Below the pieces are notes generated by a model. That model was given only the letters and a program-made list of their open reading frames with translations, was not told the origin of the DNA and made no database searches. Below are positions 1 to 7,684 of a DNA stretch of 18,762 nucleotides, piece by piece. Numbering within the stretch: the stretch's first letter is position 1; each line of letters opens with the position of its first letter. Both the position numbers and the translations under genes were made by a program. The DNA is from Dokdonella_A sp039926425 (GTDB taxonomy: Bacteria > Pseudomonadota > Gammaproteobacteria > Xanthomonadales > Rhodanobacteraceae): NCBI RefSeq assembly GCF_039926425.1, contig NZ_JBDSWZ010000071.1:1-18762 (forward strand). The letters are read 5' to 3'.

Positions 1-1227
1 GGAAAGGCAGTGCGCGAACGAACGGTCGACACGTTTGGGTTGTGGCGCAAGCGCGAACTGGATCCGGAGTCGAATGTGCAATTCGGGGAAGGCGGCGCGG
101 GCACGTTCTCCGACGGAAAGCTATACAGCCAGATTCGCGATCCGAGCCATCACGGGCACAAGGTGCTGACCGAGTTCGTCAAGGCGGGCGCTCCGGACGA
201 AATCCTGTACGTGTCCAAACCACACATCGGCACGTTCCGCCTCGTCACGATGGTCGAACGCATGCGCGCGACAATCGAGTCGCTCGGCGGGACCATCCGC
301 TTTGGGTGTCGCGTCGACGACCTGCTGATCGATGATGGACAGATGCGCGGTGTCGTTCTCGCCAGCGGCGAAGAGTTGCGCGCAGACCATGTCGTGCTCG
401 GCGTTGGACACAGCGCGCGCGATACATTCGAGCGACTGCACGCGCGCGGTGTGTACATCGAAGCGAAGCCGTTCTCGGTTGGTTTCCGCATCGAACATCC
501 GCAGTCGCTGATCGACCAGGCACGCTTTGGTTCGCAAGCCGGTCATCCGCTGCTTGGCGCGGCCGACTACAAACTCGTACATCACGCGCGCAATGGCCGT
601 TCGGCGTACAGCTTCTGCATGTGCCCGGGCGGTACCGTGGTCGCCGCAGCATCCGAGCCCGGCCACGTCGTGACCAACGGCATGAGCCAGTATTCGCGCA
701 ACGAACGCAATGCAAATGCCGGCATCGTGGTTGGCATCACGCCAGAAGATTTCGCGCCGTACGGCGACGGAGTGCTTGCCGGCATCGCGCTGCAACGCCA
801 CTTCGAGGCACGCGCGTTCACGCTCGGCGGCGGAACCTACAACGCGCCAGGCCAGCTGGTTGGCGACTTCCTGGCAAGAAGGGCGTCGAGCTCTTTTCGA
901 GCGGTGCTCCCGTCGTACACACCGGGCGTGCATCTGGGTGAGCTGGATACTGCGCTACCCGACTATGCGATTGCCGCGATCCGCGAGGCGCTACCCGCAT
1001 TCGACCGGCAGATCCGGGGATTCGCGATGGCGGATGCGCTGCTCACCGGCGTCGAAACGCGAACGTCGTCGCCCATCCGGATCCGGCGCGGCGACGATTT
1101 CCAGAGCATCAACACCAGAGGACTTTATCCAGCCGGCGAAGGCGCCGGATACGCCGGCGGGATCCTTTCCGCTGCCGTGGACGGCATCAAGGTTGCGGAG
1201 GCGGTCGCTCTGTCCATCGCGCGATGA
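1..1227 (+). CDS. NAD(P)/FAD-dependent dehydrogenase (COG2509-like), 5' truncated
   Basis: The reading frame is open from base 1, so the gene begins outside the window; the GTG at position 10 is only an internal codon (the frame reads GKAVRERTVDTFG). What is visible is the C-terminal 408 codons of an FAD-dependent oxidoreductase of the uncharacterised-dehydrogenase family. Diagnostic stretches are the FGEGGAGTFSDGKL loop near the start, the VVLGVGHSARDTF segment typical of the second half of the FAD domain, and the C-terminal YPAGEGAGYAGGILSAAVDG, which closes the FAD site in this family. Full-length members have roughly 530-550 residues, so about 130 residues, including the Rossmann GxGxxG, are missing on the left. 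The substrate of the family is not established. It converges on the MAPEG-like gene, with only 19 nt between the two stop codons. Confidence 0.88.
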   Translation, partial: GKAVRERTVDTFGLWRKRELDPESNVQFGEGGAGTFSDGKLYSQIRDPSHHGHKVLTEFVKAGAPDEILYVSKPHIGTFRLVTMVERMRATIESLGGTIRFGCRVDDLLIDDGQMRGVVLASGEELRADHVVLGVGHSARDTFERLHARGVYIEAKPFSVGFRIEHPQSLIDQARFGSQAGHPLLGAADYKLVHHARNGRSAYSFCMCPGGTVVAAASEPGHVVTNGMSQYSRNERNANAGIVVGITPEDFAPYGDGVLAGIALQRHFEARAFTLGGGTYNAPGQLVGDFLARRASSSFRAVLPSYTPGVHLGELDTALPDYAIAAIREALPAFDRQIRGFAMADALLTGVETRTSSPIRIRRGDDFQSINTRGLYPAGEGAGYAGGILSAAVDGIKVAEAVALSIAR

Positions 1228-1246
1228 ACGCGTGCAGATCGCGCGG

Positions 1247-1636
1247 TCAGAACAGCGCTTCGATGACCTGGAGCATGCCGTAAAAACCCGCAGCCCAGAT
1301 CAGCGTGCGCAGATAGGGAATGCCCGCGGCATACACCGGCAGATATGCCACCCGAGCCCAGAAATAGATTTGCGCACCAAGAGCAGTCCACTCGGAGGTT
1401 TTCTGCGCAACCACCACCGCCAACACCGCGGCCGCGAAAAACACAAACGTCTCGAGGAAATTTCGCGATGCACGATCGACGCGCGCCGCGACGCCCACCA
1501 GCGGCTCTGCGACTCCGTCGCGCGAACTTGCGTTCCACCGAAGGCCACGCTGCATCGTCGCCAGCGCAGCAGCAAGGAGCACGTGGGCGATGCCAAGAGC
1601 CGTCGCCCACGCCAACATGCGGAGTTCAATCGTCAT
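1247..1636 (-). CDS. MAPEG family membrane protein
   Basis: This 129-residue protein has four predicted hydrophobic helices (about residues 7-27, 62-78, 87-107 and 110-128). That matches the size and topology of MAPEG proteins (membrane-associated proteins in eicosanoid and glutathione metabolism). The conserved segment after the first loop reads RVDRASRNFLETFVFFAA and the third helix YFWARVAYLPVYAAGIPYLR, both recognisable for bacterial MAPEG members. The start at 1636 (MTIELRM) was chosen because the first helix follows at once; the frame is open to an ATG at 1705, but the extra 23 residues are polar and unlike the family. Bacterial members are mostly of unknown substrate; glutathione-transferase activity is only a family-level possibility. 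It lies downstream of the small membrane-protein gene on the same strand. Confidence 0.85.
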   Translation of the reverse strand: MTIELRMLAWATALGIAHVLLAAALATMQRGLRWNASSRDGVAEPLVGVAARVDRASRNFLETFVFFAAAVLAVVVAQKTSEWTALGAQIYFWARVAYLPVYAAGIPYLRTLIWAAGFYGMLQVIEALF

Positions 1637-1723
1637 GAGGTTTCTTGTCCCATCGCAATGCCATGCAGGCTGAACACCGGTTGCGCTCGGCATCCCGGTT
1701 CGCATGCCAGCGATCCCGAGTGG

Positions 1724-1930
1724 TCACTCCCTTATCAGAAACATCGCCGTGCATAGAGCCAATCCGATTGTGTAGAGCAGCCAGGTCTGGTCGACGAAAT
1801 ACGGATAGACCATCATCGCAACGGCGATTCCAGCCATTTTCCAGCGTCCCTGCTGTCGCGCATAGCCGAACATCGCGAAACCGACCACGCTGAAAACGAT
1901 CAGGGCGAACAGATTGGCTGGGCTCGGCAT
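1724..1930 (-). CDS. Small conserved two-helix membrane protein
   Basis: The product is a 68-residue integral membrane protein with two hydrophobic helices (about residues 6-22 and 46-64) separated by a basic loop (YARQQGRWK), plus a shorter hydrophobic stretch AGIAVAMMVYPYFV. Its N-terminus MPSPANLFALIVFS resembles short membrane proteins common in Xanthomonadales genomes, sometimes labelled as amino acid transport proteins without functional evidence. The start at 1930 is preferred over the in-frame ATG at 1972 because the family begins directly before the first helix; the Shine-Dalgarno (CAGG) is weak. The MAPEG-like gene follows after 87 nt on the same strand and could be co-transcribed. 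Function unknown. Confidence 0.7.
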   Translation of the reverse strand: MPSPANLFALIVFSVVGFAMFGYARQQGRWKMAGIAVAMMVYPYFVDQTWLLYTIGLALCTAMFLIRE

Positions 1931-2036
1931 ACCTGATCGATGGTACAGCGATTGCCCCCGCAGCCAAACCACCAGTGACGACTGGACTCTGCGTCCACGG
2001 AGTCACTGCGATCGGTGCAACCTCCCCTGGCCCGAT

Positions 2037-2306
2037 CTATTCCTCGACGGCGGCCGGCTGCATGGAAAGATGGATCTCCTCGAGGTCCGAAATGACCGCC
2101 TCGAGCGCGTCATGCAACTGCCCCTGGCGGTTCATCAGATCGTCGATCTTCGAGGTTTGCTTCAGGTTCGACAGCTCGCCGTCGAACAACATCCACGCTG
2201 CCGTCAGGCGTTCAACGTTGCCTTTCGAGTAATGCCGCATCTCCTTCAGCTGCAACAACGTATCTGCCACGTGATCGGCGGGCGTCTTGGCGATATCTTC
2301 GGACAT
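2037..2306 (-). CDS. Conserved hypothetical helical protein
   Basis: This 89-residue soluble protein starts MSEDIAKTPADH and has a good ribosome binding site (GAGGGG, 8 nt before the ATG). It is rich in Leu, Glu, Asp and Gln with heptad-like spacing (residues about 15-80, for example TLLQLKEMRHY and HDALEAVISDLEEIHL), so it is probably all-helical and perhaps a coiled-coil dimer. It has no Cys, no signal peptide and no membrane segment. I do not recognise a named domain. It is divergent from the lipoprotein-like hydrolase gene (258 nt between starts). The good RBS and protein-like composition support a real gene; the function cannot be assigned. Confidence 0.68.
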   Translation of the reverse strand: MSEDIAKTPADHVADTLLQLKEMRHYSKGNVERLTAAWMLFDGELSNLKQTSKIDDLMNRQGQLHDALEAVISDLEEIHLSMQPAAVEE

Positions 2307-2564
2307 GGTGAATCCCCTCAGGTGATCTCTTTCGAGAATGTCCTGATACTACCGACCGAAGCTGGCTGCCAGCGGAACGGCGAATTTCTGTTCGCGTCCG
2401 CGGTTGGCCCCGCCTCGCAGGGTCAGCATGATGCCCACCAATCACAATGCAGCCGTCCCCGAGTCGCCTTAAGTCTGTCGCGAGCGCAGTTACGGGCAGC
2501 GTTCACGCCGTCGTCATGCGACATTTGCTATTTCATCAGAGCTGCGCACGCGAGGAACGCATTG

Positions 2565-3416
2565 ATGGCCACGAACCCGGTGATGTGCTTTGAAATTCAT
2601 GCGCAAGAGCGGGCGCGCTCGCGTTCTTTTCTCGAAGTAGCCCGACATTGGATTCCATCCAACGCTGGTCAGGGGATCCGATTGTTGGCCGTTGCAATGG
2701 CGCTTTGGTTGACGGCATGCGCGACTGGCGGCGACGTCACCCGCCCGATTCCAACAGCGGATTTCCCGGCACCTGCCGCCGTGCGACGGACCGTCGTCAT
2801 GCTGCCGGGACGCGGCGATGACCTTCAATCGATGCAGCGCCTCAATGTCGCCCAGACCATCCAGAGTGCATGGCCCGATGCGGATGTCGTCCTGACCGGT
2901 CTCACGATGCCGTTCTACCGTCAGGGCCATGCGACTCAGCGACTGCATGACGAAGTGATCGAACCTGTGCGTGCGAGGCATCGCGGCCAAATCTGGATTG
3001 CCGGCATTTCGCTCGGCGGCATGGGGGCGGTGCTTTACGAGCGCGAGTACCCCGGACAGATCGATGGACTGCTGCTCTTCTCACCCTATCTCGGCGACGA
3101 TCCCATCCAGAACGAGATCCGCAGTGCGGGCGGCCTGGCATCCTGGAATGCCGGCCCGCCGCAAGCGGTGTCCTCGGAAACGTTCCAGCACGAGCTGTGG
3201 CGCACGCTCAAGCGATGGTCCGACGAGCCGGAGCGGGCACGCACAGTGTGGCTGGCCTATGGCGACAACGAACCCTTTCGTGTGCCGATTGAACTGATGA
3301 GTCCGCAACTTTCGGCCGACCATGTGATGATGCTTCCTGGCCGGCACGACTGGTCGTTGTGGACGCCGGCGATTGGAAAATTGCTCGCGCGCGTGTCGTC
3401 CGCGTCGAAGCCATGA
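2565..3416 (+). CDS. Alpha/beta hydrolase, probable lipoprotein
   Basis: The product is an alpha/beta-hydrolase-fold protein of 283 residues from the chosen ATG. The strand VVMLPGRGDD, the nucleophile elbow GISLGG (Ser149), an acid candidate Asp234 in YGDNEP and a C-terminal His261 in PGRHDW form a plausible catalytic triad. A lipobox-like LTAC at Cys52 follows the hydrophobic run LLAVAMALWLTA, suggesting export and lipidation. The start is uncertain. ATG 2565 has a GAGG 9 nt upstream but gives an unusually long pre-helix region of about 37 residues. A TTG at 2682, preceded by AGGGG at 2671-2675, would give a very short signal lacking basic residues. The frame is open back to 1914, but that part overlaps the minus-strand genes and is not protein-like. 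The substrate is unknown; an esterase or thioesterase is possible. Confidence 0.82.
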   Translation: MATNPVMCFEIHAQERARSRSFLEVARHWIPSNAGQGIRLLAVAMALWLTACATGGDVTRPIPTADFPAPAAVRRTVVMLPGRGDDLQSMQRLNVAQTIQSAWPDADVVLTGLTMPFYRQGHATQRLHDEVIEPVRARHRGQIWIAGISLGGMGAVLYEREYPGQIDGLLLFSPYLGDDPIQNEIRSAGGLASWNAGPPQAVSSETFQHELWRTLKRWSDEPERARTVWLAYGDNEPFRVPIELMSPQLSADHVMMLPGRHDWSLWTPAIGKLLARVSSASKP

Positions 3417-3515
3417 ATTGGCGACACAGATTTCGCGATCCATGCGGCGTCACGAACGGTTGCGAGTCTGCGGCACTCGCGCCTCCCCTGAAGCGACCAA
3501 CCAGCGAGGTTCATC

Positions 3516-3944
3516 ATGACGACAACACATAGCGGCAGCTGCTTCTGCGGAACAGTCCAGCTCGAAGTCACCGGTGCGCCGGAAGCGATGGGCTATTGCC
3601 ACTGCGAATCGTGCCGCTCCTGGTCAGCGGGTCCAGTCAACGCATTCACGCTGTGGAAGCCGGAGAACGTCAAGGTCACGAAGGGTGCGGACTCGATCGG
3701 ACAGTTTGCCAAGAACCCGAGCAGCGAACGCAAGTTCTGCACGAAGTGCGGCGGTCACGTGATGACCGATCATCCGGGGTTTGGCCTGGTCGACGTGTAT
3801 GCCGCGACGATTCCCGGGGTGGCATTCGAAGCGGGCGTGCACGTCAATTACAGCGAAACGGTCCTCCGCATGCACGACGGACTTCCCAAGCTGAAGGACT
3901 TTCCCAAGGAGCTTGGCGGATCGGGTGAAGCGGTACCGGAATGA
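3516..3944 (+). CDS. GFA family (CENP-V/GFA) zinc-binding protein
   Basis: This 142-residue protein has the complete cysteine pattern of the glutathione-dependent formaldehyde-activating enzyme (GFA) fold: CxC at Cys9/Cys11 (GSCFCGTVQ), CxCxxC at Cys28/Cys30/Cys33 (GYCHCESCR), and CxxC at Cys75/Cys78 (KFCTKCGGHV). These bind two zinc ions in the family. A Shine-Dalgarno (GAGG) sits 6 nt before the ATG. Family members were linked to condensation of formaldehyde with glutathione, but most paralogues have no demonstrated activity, and no formaldehyde dehydrogenase gene lies nearby here, so the specific reaction is not assigned. It follows the hydrolase gene on the same strand after 99 nt and converges on the esterase gene. 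Confidence 0.93.
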   Translation: MTTTHSGSCFCGTVQLEVTGAPEAMGYCHCESCRSWSAGPVNAFTLWKPENVKVTKGADSIGQFAKNPSSERKFCTKCGGHVMTDHPGFGLVDVYAATIPGVAFEAGVHVNYSETVLRMHDGLPKLKDFPKELGGSGEAVPE

Positions 3945-3955
3945 AATCGATGCGG

Positions 3956-3983
3956 GGGGCGGATCCGGCATTCCAGCCGCCCC
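3956..3983. terminator. GC-rich hairpin between convergent genes
   Basis: GGGGCGG (3956-3962) pairs exactly with CCGCCCC (3977-3983) around a 14-nt loop, in the 76-nt gap between the convergent GFA and esterase genes. No T-tract follows on either strand, so it is at best a weak or Rho-assisted terminator. The position is the main argument for a role. Confidence 0.3.
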
Positions 3984-4020
3984 ACCCTCCATCGTTTCGC
4001 CAGCTTGCGCTCGCGTGTTT

Positions 4021-5163
4021 CTAGCGTGCAGGACTGCTGCCGATTCGGGTGAAAAAATCCACCATCAATTGCGATGCGTCCGGTCCGTCTGCCACAGCGT
4101 ACGTACCGCGCGCATCGCCGCCCGACCAGGCATGGCCGGCGCCGGGAATCGTCCACTGCTCAATGAGCACCTCGCCGTTCGCCGTCGCAAATCGTGAGCA
4201 ATCGGACGTTGGACCGCGGACAGCGGTTGCCCCTAAAGGCCGTCCGCGATCTGCATACGCCTTCGCCCACTGCGCGACGAGCGCGTCGCTGTTCGCCGGC
4301 ACGACCGTCGTGTCCCGGTTGCCATGAATTGCAATGCCCGGACGGGGTTGGGCTGAATCGTTCGACGTGTTCCCCGGTCGCGATCTTGTCGAGCGCGGCT
4401 GGCCCGACATCGCCGCCATCGCCGACGGCACGTTGTCCGCGCATCCATAGGGCAAACCGGAGTGGGATCCCACCGCTGCAAACACGTCGGGATAGGTTCT
4501 TCCGAGGATCACCGCCATTGCCGCGCCAGCGGAAAGGCCGGCCACGAACACGCGCGCCGGGTCGATCGCATGGTCAGCCACGATCTTGCGCGTGAGGTCG
4601 GCGATGATCGATGGCTCACCAGCGTCGCGATGCTGGTCTTCCGCACGAAACCACTGCCAGCAGCGATTGAAATTCGCAGACGCCGACTGGATTGGATACA
4701 AGACATGAAAGCCGCCGCGTTCGGCCAGCGCGTTCATCCGGGTTCCGATCGCGAAGTCATCGGCGTCCTGCGTGCATCCATGCAACATGACGATCAACGA
4801 AGTGGACGTTCGGCTCGACGCGTCTGCAGGACTCCACAACTTGTAGCTTCGCAAGCCGGACGCATTGGCGAACACGCCTGCTTCGAATCTTGCAGACCGT
4901 GCCGACCTGTGTGACTCCGCTTGGGCGACCTGCGGTTCGTCCGTCGTCGACGTCGCATCGTCGTGCACCGTCCGGCCGGACGATCGTTGGCTCGAAAAGT
5001 CGGATGTGTCCCGGTCGATGATCTCGAACTCGACATCGATCGGAGACTGCCGTGACTCGTCTCGGCCCGTCAGCGCTCCTTTGATGAGCTTTGTCGCCTC
5101 AGTCACCTTGCCTGCGCGCACCAGACGCAGAGCGTCGCGCATCGGCAGTTTGAGCATTGTCAT
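4021..5163 (-). CDS. PHB depolymerase family esterase (LpqC/TIGR01840-like)
   Basis: This 380-residue protein belongs to the poly(3-hydroxybutyrate) depolymerase-type esterases. Visible hallmarks are the oxyanion-hole segment MLHGC (128-130), the nucleophile elbow GLSAG (Ser211), the acid IHGNRDTTV (Asp284) and the catalytic His344 in GAGHAWSGG. The first 35 residues, with MRDALRLVRAGKVTEATKLI, form an amphipathic helix often present in proteobacterial members; residues about 50-95 are a Ser/Asp/Arg-rich, probably disordered linker. No signal peptide is seen, so the protein is probably cytoplasmic. The start at 5163 is supported by AAAAGG upstream; the open frame extends to 5205. Substrates may be short-chain esters or PHB oligomers. 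No PHA synthase or phasin lies in the window, so a polymer role is unproven. Residues 256-275 (Arg/Ser/Pro-rich) may be an insertion loop. Confidence 0.9.
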   Translation of the reverse strand: MTMLKLPMRDALRLVRAGKVTEATKLIKGALTGRDESRQSPIDVEFEIIDRDTSDFSSQRSSGRTVHDDATSTTDEPQVAQAESHRSARSARFEAGVFANASGLRSYKLWSPADASSRTSTSLIVMLHGCTQDADDFAIGTRMNALAERGGFHVLYPIQSASANFNRCWQWFRAEDQHRDAGEPSIIADLTRKIVADHAIDPARVFVAGLSAGAAMAVILGRTYPDVFAAVGSHSGLPYGCADNVPSAMAAMSGQPRSTRSRPGNTSNDSAQPRPGIAIHGNRDTTVVPANSDALVAQWAKAYADRGRPLGATAVRGPTSDCSRFATANGEVLIEQWTIPGAGHAWSGGDARGTYAVADGPDASQLMVDFFTRIGSSPAR

Positions 5164-5416
5164 CTGGAACACCTTTTCTTGATGGAGGCGGCTGGTCGAC
5201 CGCACAGCGACCCACTCGACGGCGCGATGGGTGAAGCCGAGCGATGGCGTCGCACGTCGCGACGGTCCGGCAAGTTATTCCTCCACCCGACAACCTACGA
5301 TGAAGGAATTCGCGCAGAGGGCGTGAGCGTCGCTTGCTCGCGACCGTTTGTCACGACTCGGCGGGATTGATCACGCGCGTCCGCGACGACACTGCAGTCC
5401 CTGCCTTTCCGGGTGC

Positions 5417-6037
5417 TCAGCCAAATCTCTGGAACGTCGGATGGACCAGCAACTGGAAGAAGCGCGGCAGTACCGCCGGTTCGATCAGTACCGGAAACAG
5501 CATCCCGTAGACCGCGCCCCACAGATGCGCGCTGTGGTTGATGCGGTCGGATGCGCGACGATCCATGTAGAAGGTATAAGCGAGATACAGCACTGCGTAG
5601 ATCACCGCAGGAATCGGCAGCACGAAAACGTAGATCGTCGCCCACGGCTGCAATACGATGAAAGCGAACAACACCGCCGAAACGGCGCCTGATGCGCCGA
5701 GGCTTCGATACGCCGGATCGTTCCGGTGATTGAGGTAACTTGGCAGGCTCGACACCACCAGTCCGACGACATAGAACAGCGCATAGCCAATCGCGCCGAT
5801 GCGTGTTGCCAGAAACGGTTCCACCAGACGCCCGAAAAAATACAGCGTGATCATGTTGAAGATCAGGTGCTGCGGATCGGCGTGGATCAACCCGCAGGTC
5901 GCAAGGCGCCAGTATTCCTTTGCGCGTGTGATGGCCGGCGGCCACAGGATCAGTCGATCGATGAGCTGCGCATTCGAAAATGCCATGAACGAGATGACGC
6001 AAGTGATGGCGATGATGACGAAATTGACGGTCAACAC
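5417..6037 (-). CDS. Rhomboid family intramembrane serine protease
   Basis: This polytopic membrane protein has the rhomboid signature: the nucleophile motif GASGAVSAVLF (Ser116, numbered from the proposed start), catalytic His171 in HSAHLWGAVYG, and the loop-1/helix-2 segment HADPQHLIFNMITLYFFG typical of the family. Six hydrophobic helices fit the basic bacterial rhomboid core. Rhomboids cleave membrane-anchored substrates within the bilayer; the substrate here is unknown. The start is uncertain. I chose GTG 6037 (preceded by AAGGAA with a 10-nt spacer), giving 206 residues. The frame stays open to ATG 6238 (candidates also at 6190, 6202 and 6214), but those would leave almost no room for the divergent phzF promoter and add a polar, non-family leader. 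The segment FPFPLPRNTSS just upstream of the GTG looks somewhat rhomboid-like, so the true start may be earlier. Confidence 0.87.
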   Translation of the reverse strand: MLTVNFVIIAITCVISFMAFSNAQLIDRLILWPPAITRAKEYWRLATCGLIHADPQHLIFNMITLYFFGRLVEPFLATRIGAIGYALFYVVGLVVSSLPSYLNHRNDPAYRSLGASGAVSAVLFAFIVLQPWATIYVFVLPIPAVIYAVLYLAYTFYMDRRASDRINHSAHLWGAVYGMLFPVLIEPAVLPRFFQLLVHPTFQRFG

Positions 6038-6261
6038 GGACGAAGTGTTCCTTGGCAGTGGAAAGGGAAAAGAAGTGACGCAGTCATCGCGGCTCTTGTA
6101 GACGGCCCTGCCGCGCCGGCTCGTCAACGGAATCGCGAGCCGGGCCTGGTTCGCTACGGAGAAACCCTCTTCATGTCGGGTGGCGAGCATGCCATGCCCC
6201 ATCGCTCGCCGCATGCGGAACGCGACGGTATGATCCATGTCCCTTCATCACACGACGCCGT

Positions 6262-7200
6262 ATGACCCGCTTTCCGCACTATCTGCAAGTCGATGTGTTT
6301 TCCCACAGCGCCGGAGGCGGAAACCCGCTGGGCGTCGTCGTCGATCCGCAGGGATGGAGCGATGGGGACATGCAGACGTTCGCTGCGTGGACTGGCCTGG
6401 TCGAAACGACCTTCGTGTTCGCGCCGTCGAACCCCGACGCGAGTTATCTCCTGCGCATCTTTACGCCCACGCGCGAGATTCCGTTTGCCGGCCACCCGAC
6501 GATCGGCAGCGCCCACGCTGTGCTCGAGACGCAATTCGCACCGCTGCGGGATGGTGGGCTCGTGCAGGAATGCCGCGCCGGTCTGCTGCCGATCCGCGTC
6601 GAGCACGACGCGCGAATTCAGCAGTTGTTCGTGCAGGCACCGCCTGCGCGCGTCATCCGCGAGGGAACCGACGGCGAACCGCTGCTCAAAACGCTGCTAA
6701 ACGATATCGAACCCGGTGCGTTGCCCCCGGCATTCGTCGAGGGTGGCCGCCGCTGGTGGGTGACCGAATTTGCAACGGAAGCCGCGCTCCGAGCCTGGGC
6801 ACCGGACCATGCCACCATCGCGGAACTGGCCCGTACCACGGACTGCCTCGGATTGTGCGCATTCGCGCGTGCTGCCCGAACGACCGACGACGACCCCGGA
6901 TACGATCTCGTGGTGCGCGCGTTTCCGGCGGGCGTCGGTATCGTCGAAGATCCCGCCTCCGGTGCAGCGAATGGCCTGATTGCCGCGTGGATCGGATTGC
7001 GTGAACCCAACGGGCCGCTGGCGCGCGGTTACCGGGTCAGCCAGGGACGCGAAATCGGGCGCGATGCATCGATCGTGATCCGAATCGATGGGCAACACGT
7101 CTGGGTCGGAGGTCGATCCCACACGATTGTCCGCGGGACCACCGAATGGCCGGCGTCCGACCCCATGAAAAAACCCCGGACGTCGCCGCCCGGGGTTTGA
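6262..7200 (+). CDS. PhzF family isomerase/epimerase-like protein
   Basis: The product is a 312-residue member of the PhzF (phenazine biosynthesis-like) superfamily with the diaminopimelate-epimerase fold. Conserved blocks are in order: VDVFSHSAGGGNPLGVV near the N-terminus, the catalytic-acid segment LVETTFV (Glu48, equivalent to the essential Glu of PhzF), RIFTPTREIPFAGHPTIGSA (65-84), and EDPASGAANG (229-238). PhzF itself isomerises trans-2,3-dihydro-3-hydroxyanthranilate, but stand-alone homologues are widespread and mostly uncharacterised. No other phz gene is present here, so phenazine synthesis is not implied. The last residues (MKKPRTSPPGV) are encoded by DNA that also forms the terminator of the convergent cold-shock gene. 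It is divergent from the rhomboid gene. Confidence 0.92.
   Translation: MTRFPHYLQVDVFSHSAGGGNPLGVVVDPQGWSDGDMQTFAAWTGLVETTFVFAPSNPDASYLLRIFTPTREIPFAGHPTIGSAHAVLETQFAPLRDGGLVQECRAGLLPIRVEHDARIQQLFVQAPPARVIREGTDGEPLLKTLLNDIEPGALPPAFVEGGRRWWVTEFATEAALRAWAPDHATIAELARTTDCLGLCAFARAARTTDDDPGYDLVVRAFPAGVGIVEDPASGAANGLIAAWIGLREPNGPLARGYRVSQGREIGRDASIVIRIDGQHVWVGGRSHTIVRGTTEWPASDPMKKPRTSPPGV
7168..7198 (-). terminator. Intrinsic terminator of the cold-shock gene
   Basis: On the plus strand AAACCCCGG (7171-7179) is the exact reverse complement of CCGGGGTTT (7190-7198), with a 10-nt loop. On the minus strand this reads as a GC-rich stem ending in a run of six T (complement of 7168-7173), the form of a Rho-independent terminator 28 nt after the csp stop codon. 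In the plus direction only three T follow, so it acts chiefly on csp. It lies entirely within the last 11 codons of phzF. Confidence 0.8.
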
Positions 7201-7225
7201 TGTCCCAGCACGCTCGCGCGTGGGA

Positions 7226-7435
7226 TCAGATCACCTGGACCTGATCAGCCTGCATGCCCTTCTGGCCCTGCACGGCGACGAAGCTGACGCGCTGTCCTTC
7301 CTGCAACGACTTGAAGCCGCTGCCCTGGATCGCGCGGAAATGCACGAACAGGTCGGGACCGCTTTCCGGGGTGATGAAGCCGAAACCCTTTGCGTCGTTG
7401 AACCACTTGACCGTACCGTTCTGACGATTCGACAT
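7226..7435 (-). CDS. Cold-shock protein (CspA family)
   Basis: This 69-residue protein is a complete cold-shock domain. NGTVKWFNDAKGFGFI contains RNP1 (KGFGFI, residues 16-21) and LFVHF (29-33) is RNP2; Trp11, Phe18, Phe20, Phe30, His32 and Phe33 form the usual aromatic nucleic-acid-binding face. It binds single-stranded RNA/DNA and acts as an RNA chaperone or antiterminator in the cytoplasm. A strong ribosome binding site (CAGGAG) precedes the ATG by 8 nt. The upstream 249 nt are gene-free and could hold the long 5' leader typical of cspA-type mRNAs. The gene ends in an intrinsic terminator inside phzF. From sequence alone it cannot be said whether it is cold-induced or constitutive. Confidence 0.97.
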   Translation of the reverse strand: MSNRQNGTVKWFNDAKGFGFITPESGPDLFVHFRAIQGSGFKSLQEGQRVSFVAVQGQKGMQADQVQVI

Positions 7436-7594
7436 CTTTGAAACTCCTGAAACTGATTGATGAAATCACGGCCGGAATCATCCGTACCGAGACTGGATTG
7501 CAGGGAGCTTGCGAGGCGAAGCGATGGAGCGGATCGTCAGATCAACTGCATCAGGCCACGGTTCAAAGTGACCCTTGCAAACACAGTGCGAACG

Positions 7595-7624
7595 ACTATA
7601 CGCCCAAAATTTGGAGAACGCTAA
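7595..7624 (-). promoter_or_regulatory. Candidate csp promoter with long 5' leader
   Basis: On the minus strand a TATAGT -10-like hexamer (7600-7595) follows a poor -35-like TTAGCG (7624-7619) at 18 nt. Transcription would start near 7588, giving a leader of about 150 nt before the csp ATG at 7435. That resembles the length of the thermosensing leader of cspA mRNAs (about 160 nt in E. coli). The -35 is weak, so this is tentative. Confidence 0.35.
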
Positions 7625-7684
7625 TTTTTCGTTGAAGCGCAACTGGACGGCTTTCGAGGCCTGTATTTCGGCTTCCGCCCCGCC

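Noticed and set aside
1914..2564. Open frame extending the hydrolase gene upstream by about 217 codons
   Set aside because: It runs antisense through the two small minus-strand genes, lacks a hydrolase-like sequence, and a plausible ATG with GAGG exists at 2565.
5164..5416. Small gene between the esterase and rhomboid genes
   Set aside because: The only open frame (5179-5370, plus strand) has no good ribosome binding site and no protein-like pattern. A 6-bp hairpin at 5248-5264 is too weak to name.
6262..7200. Phenazine biosynthesis locus
   Set aside because: A lone PhzF-family gene with no phzA-G neighbours; stand-alone homologues are common and not linked to phenazines.
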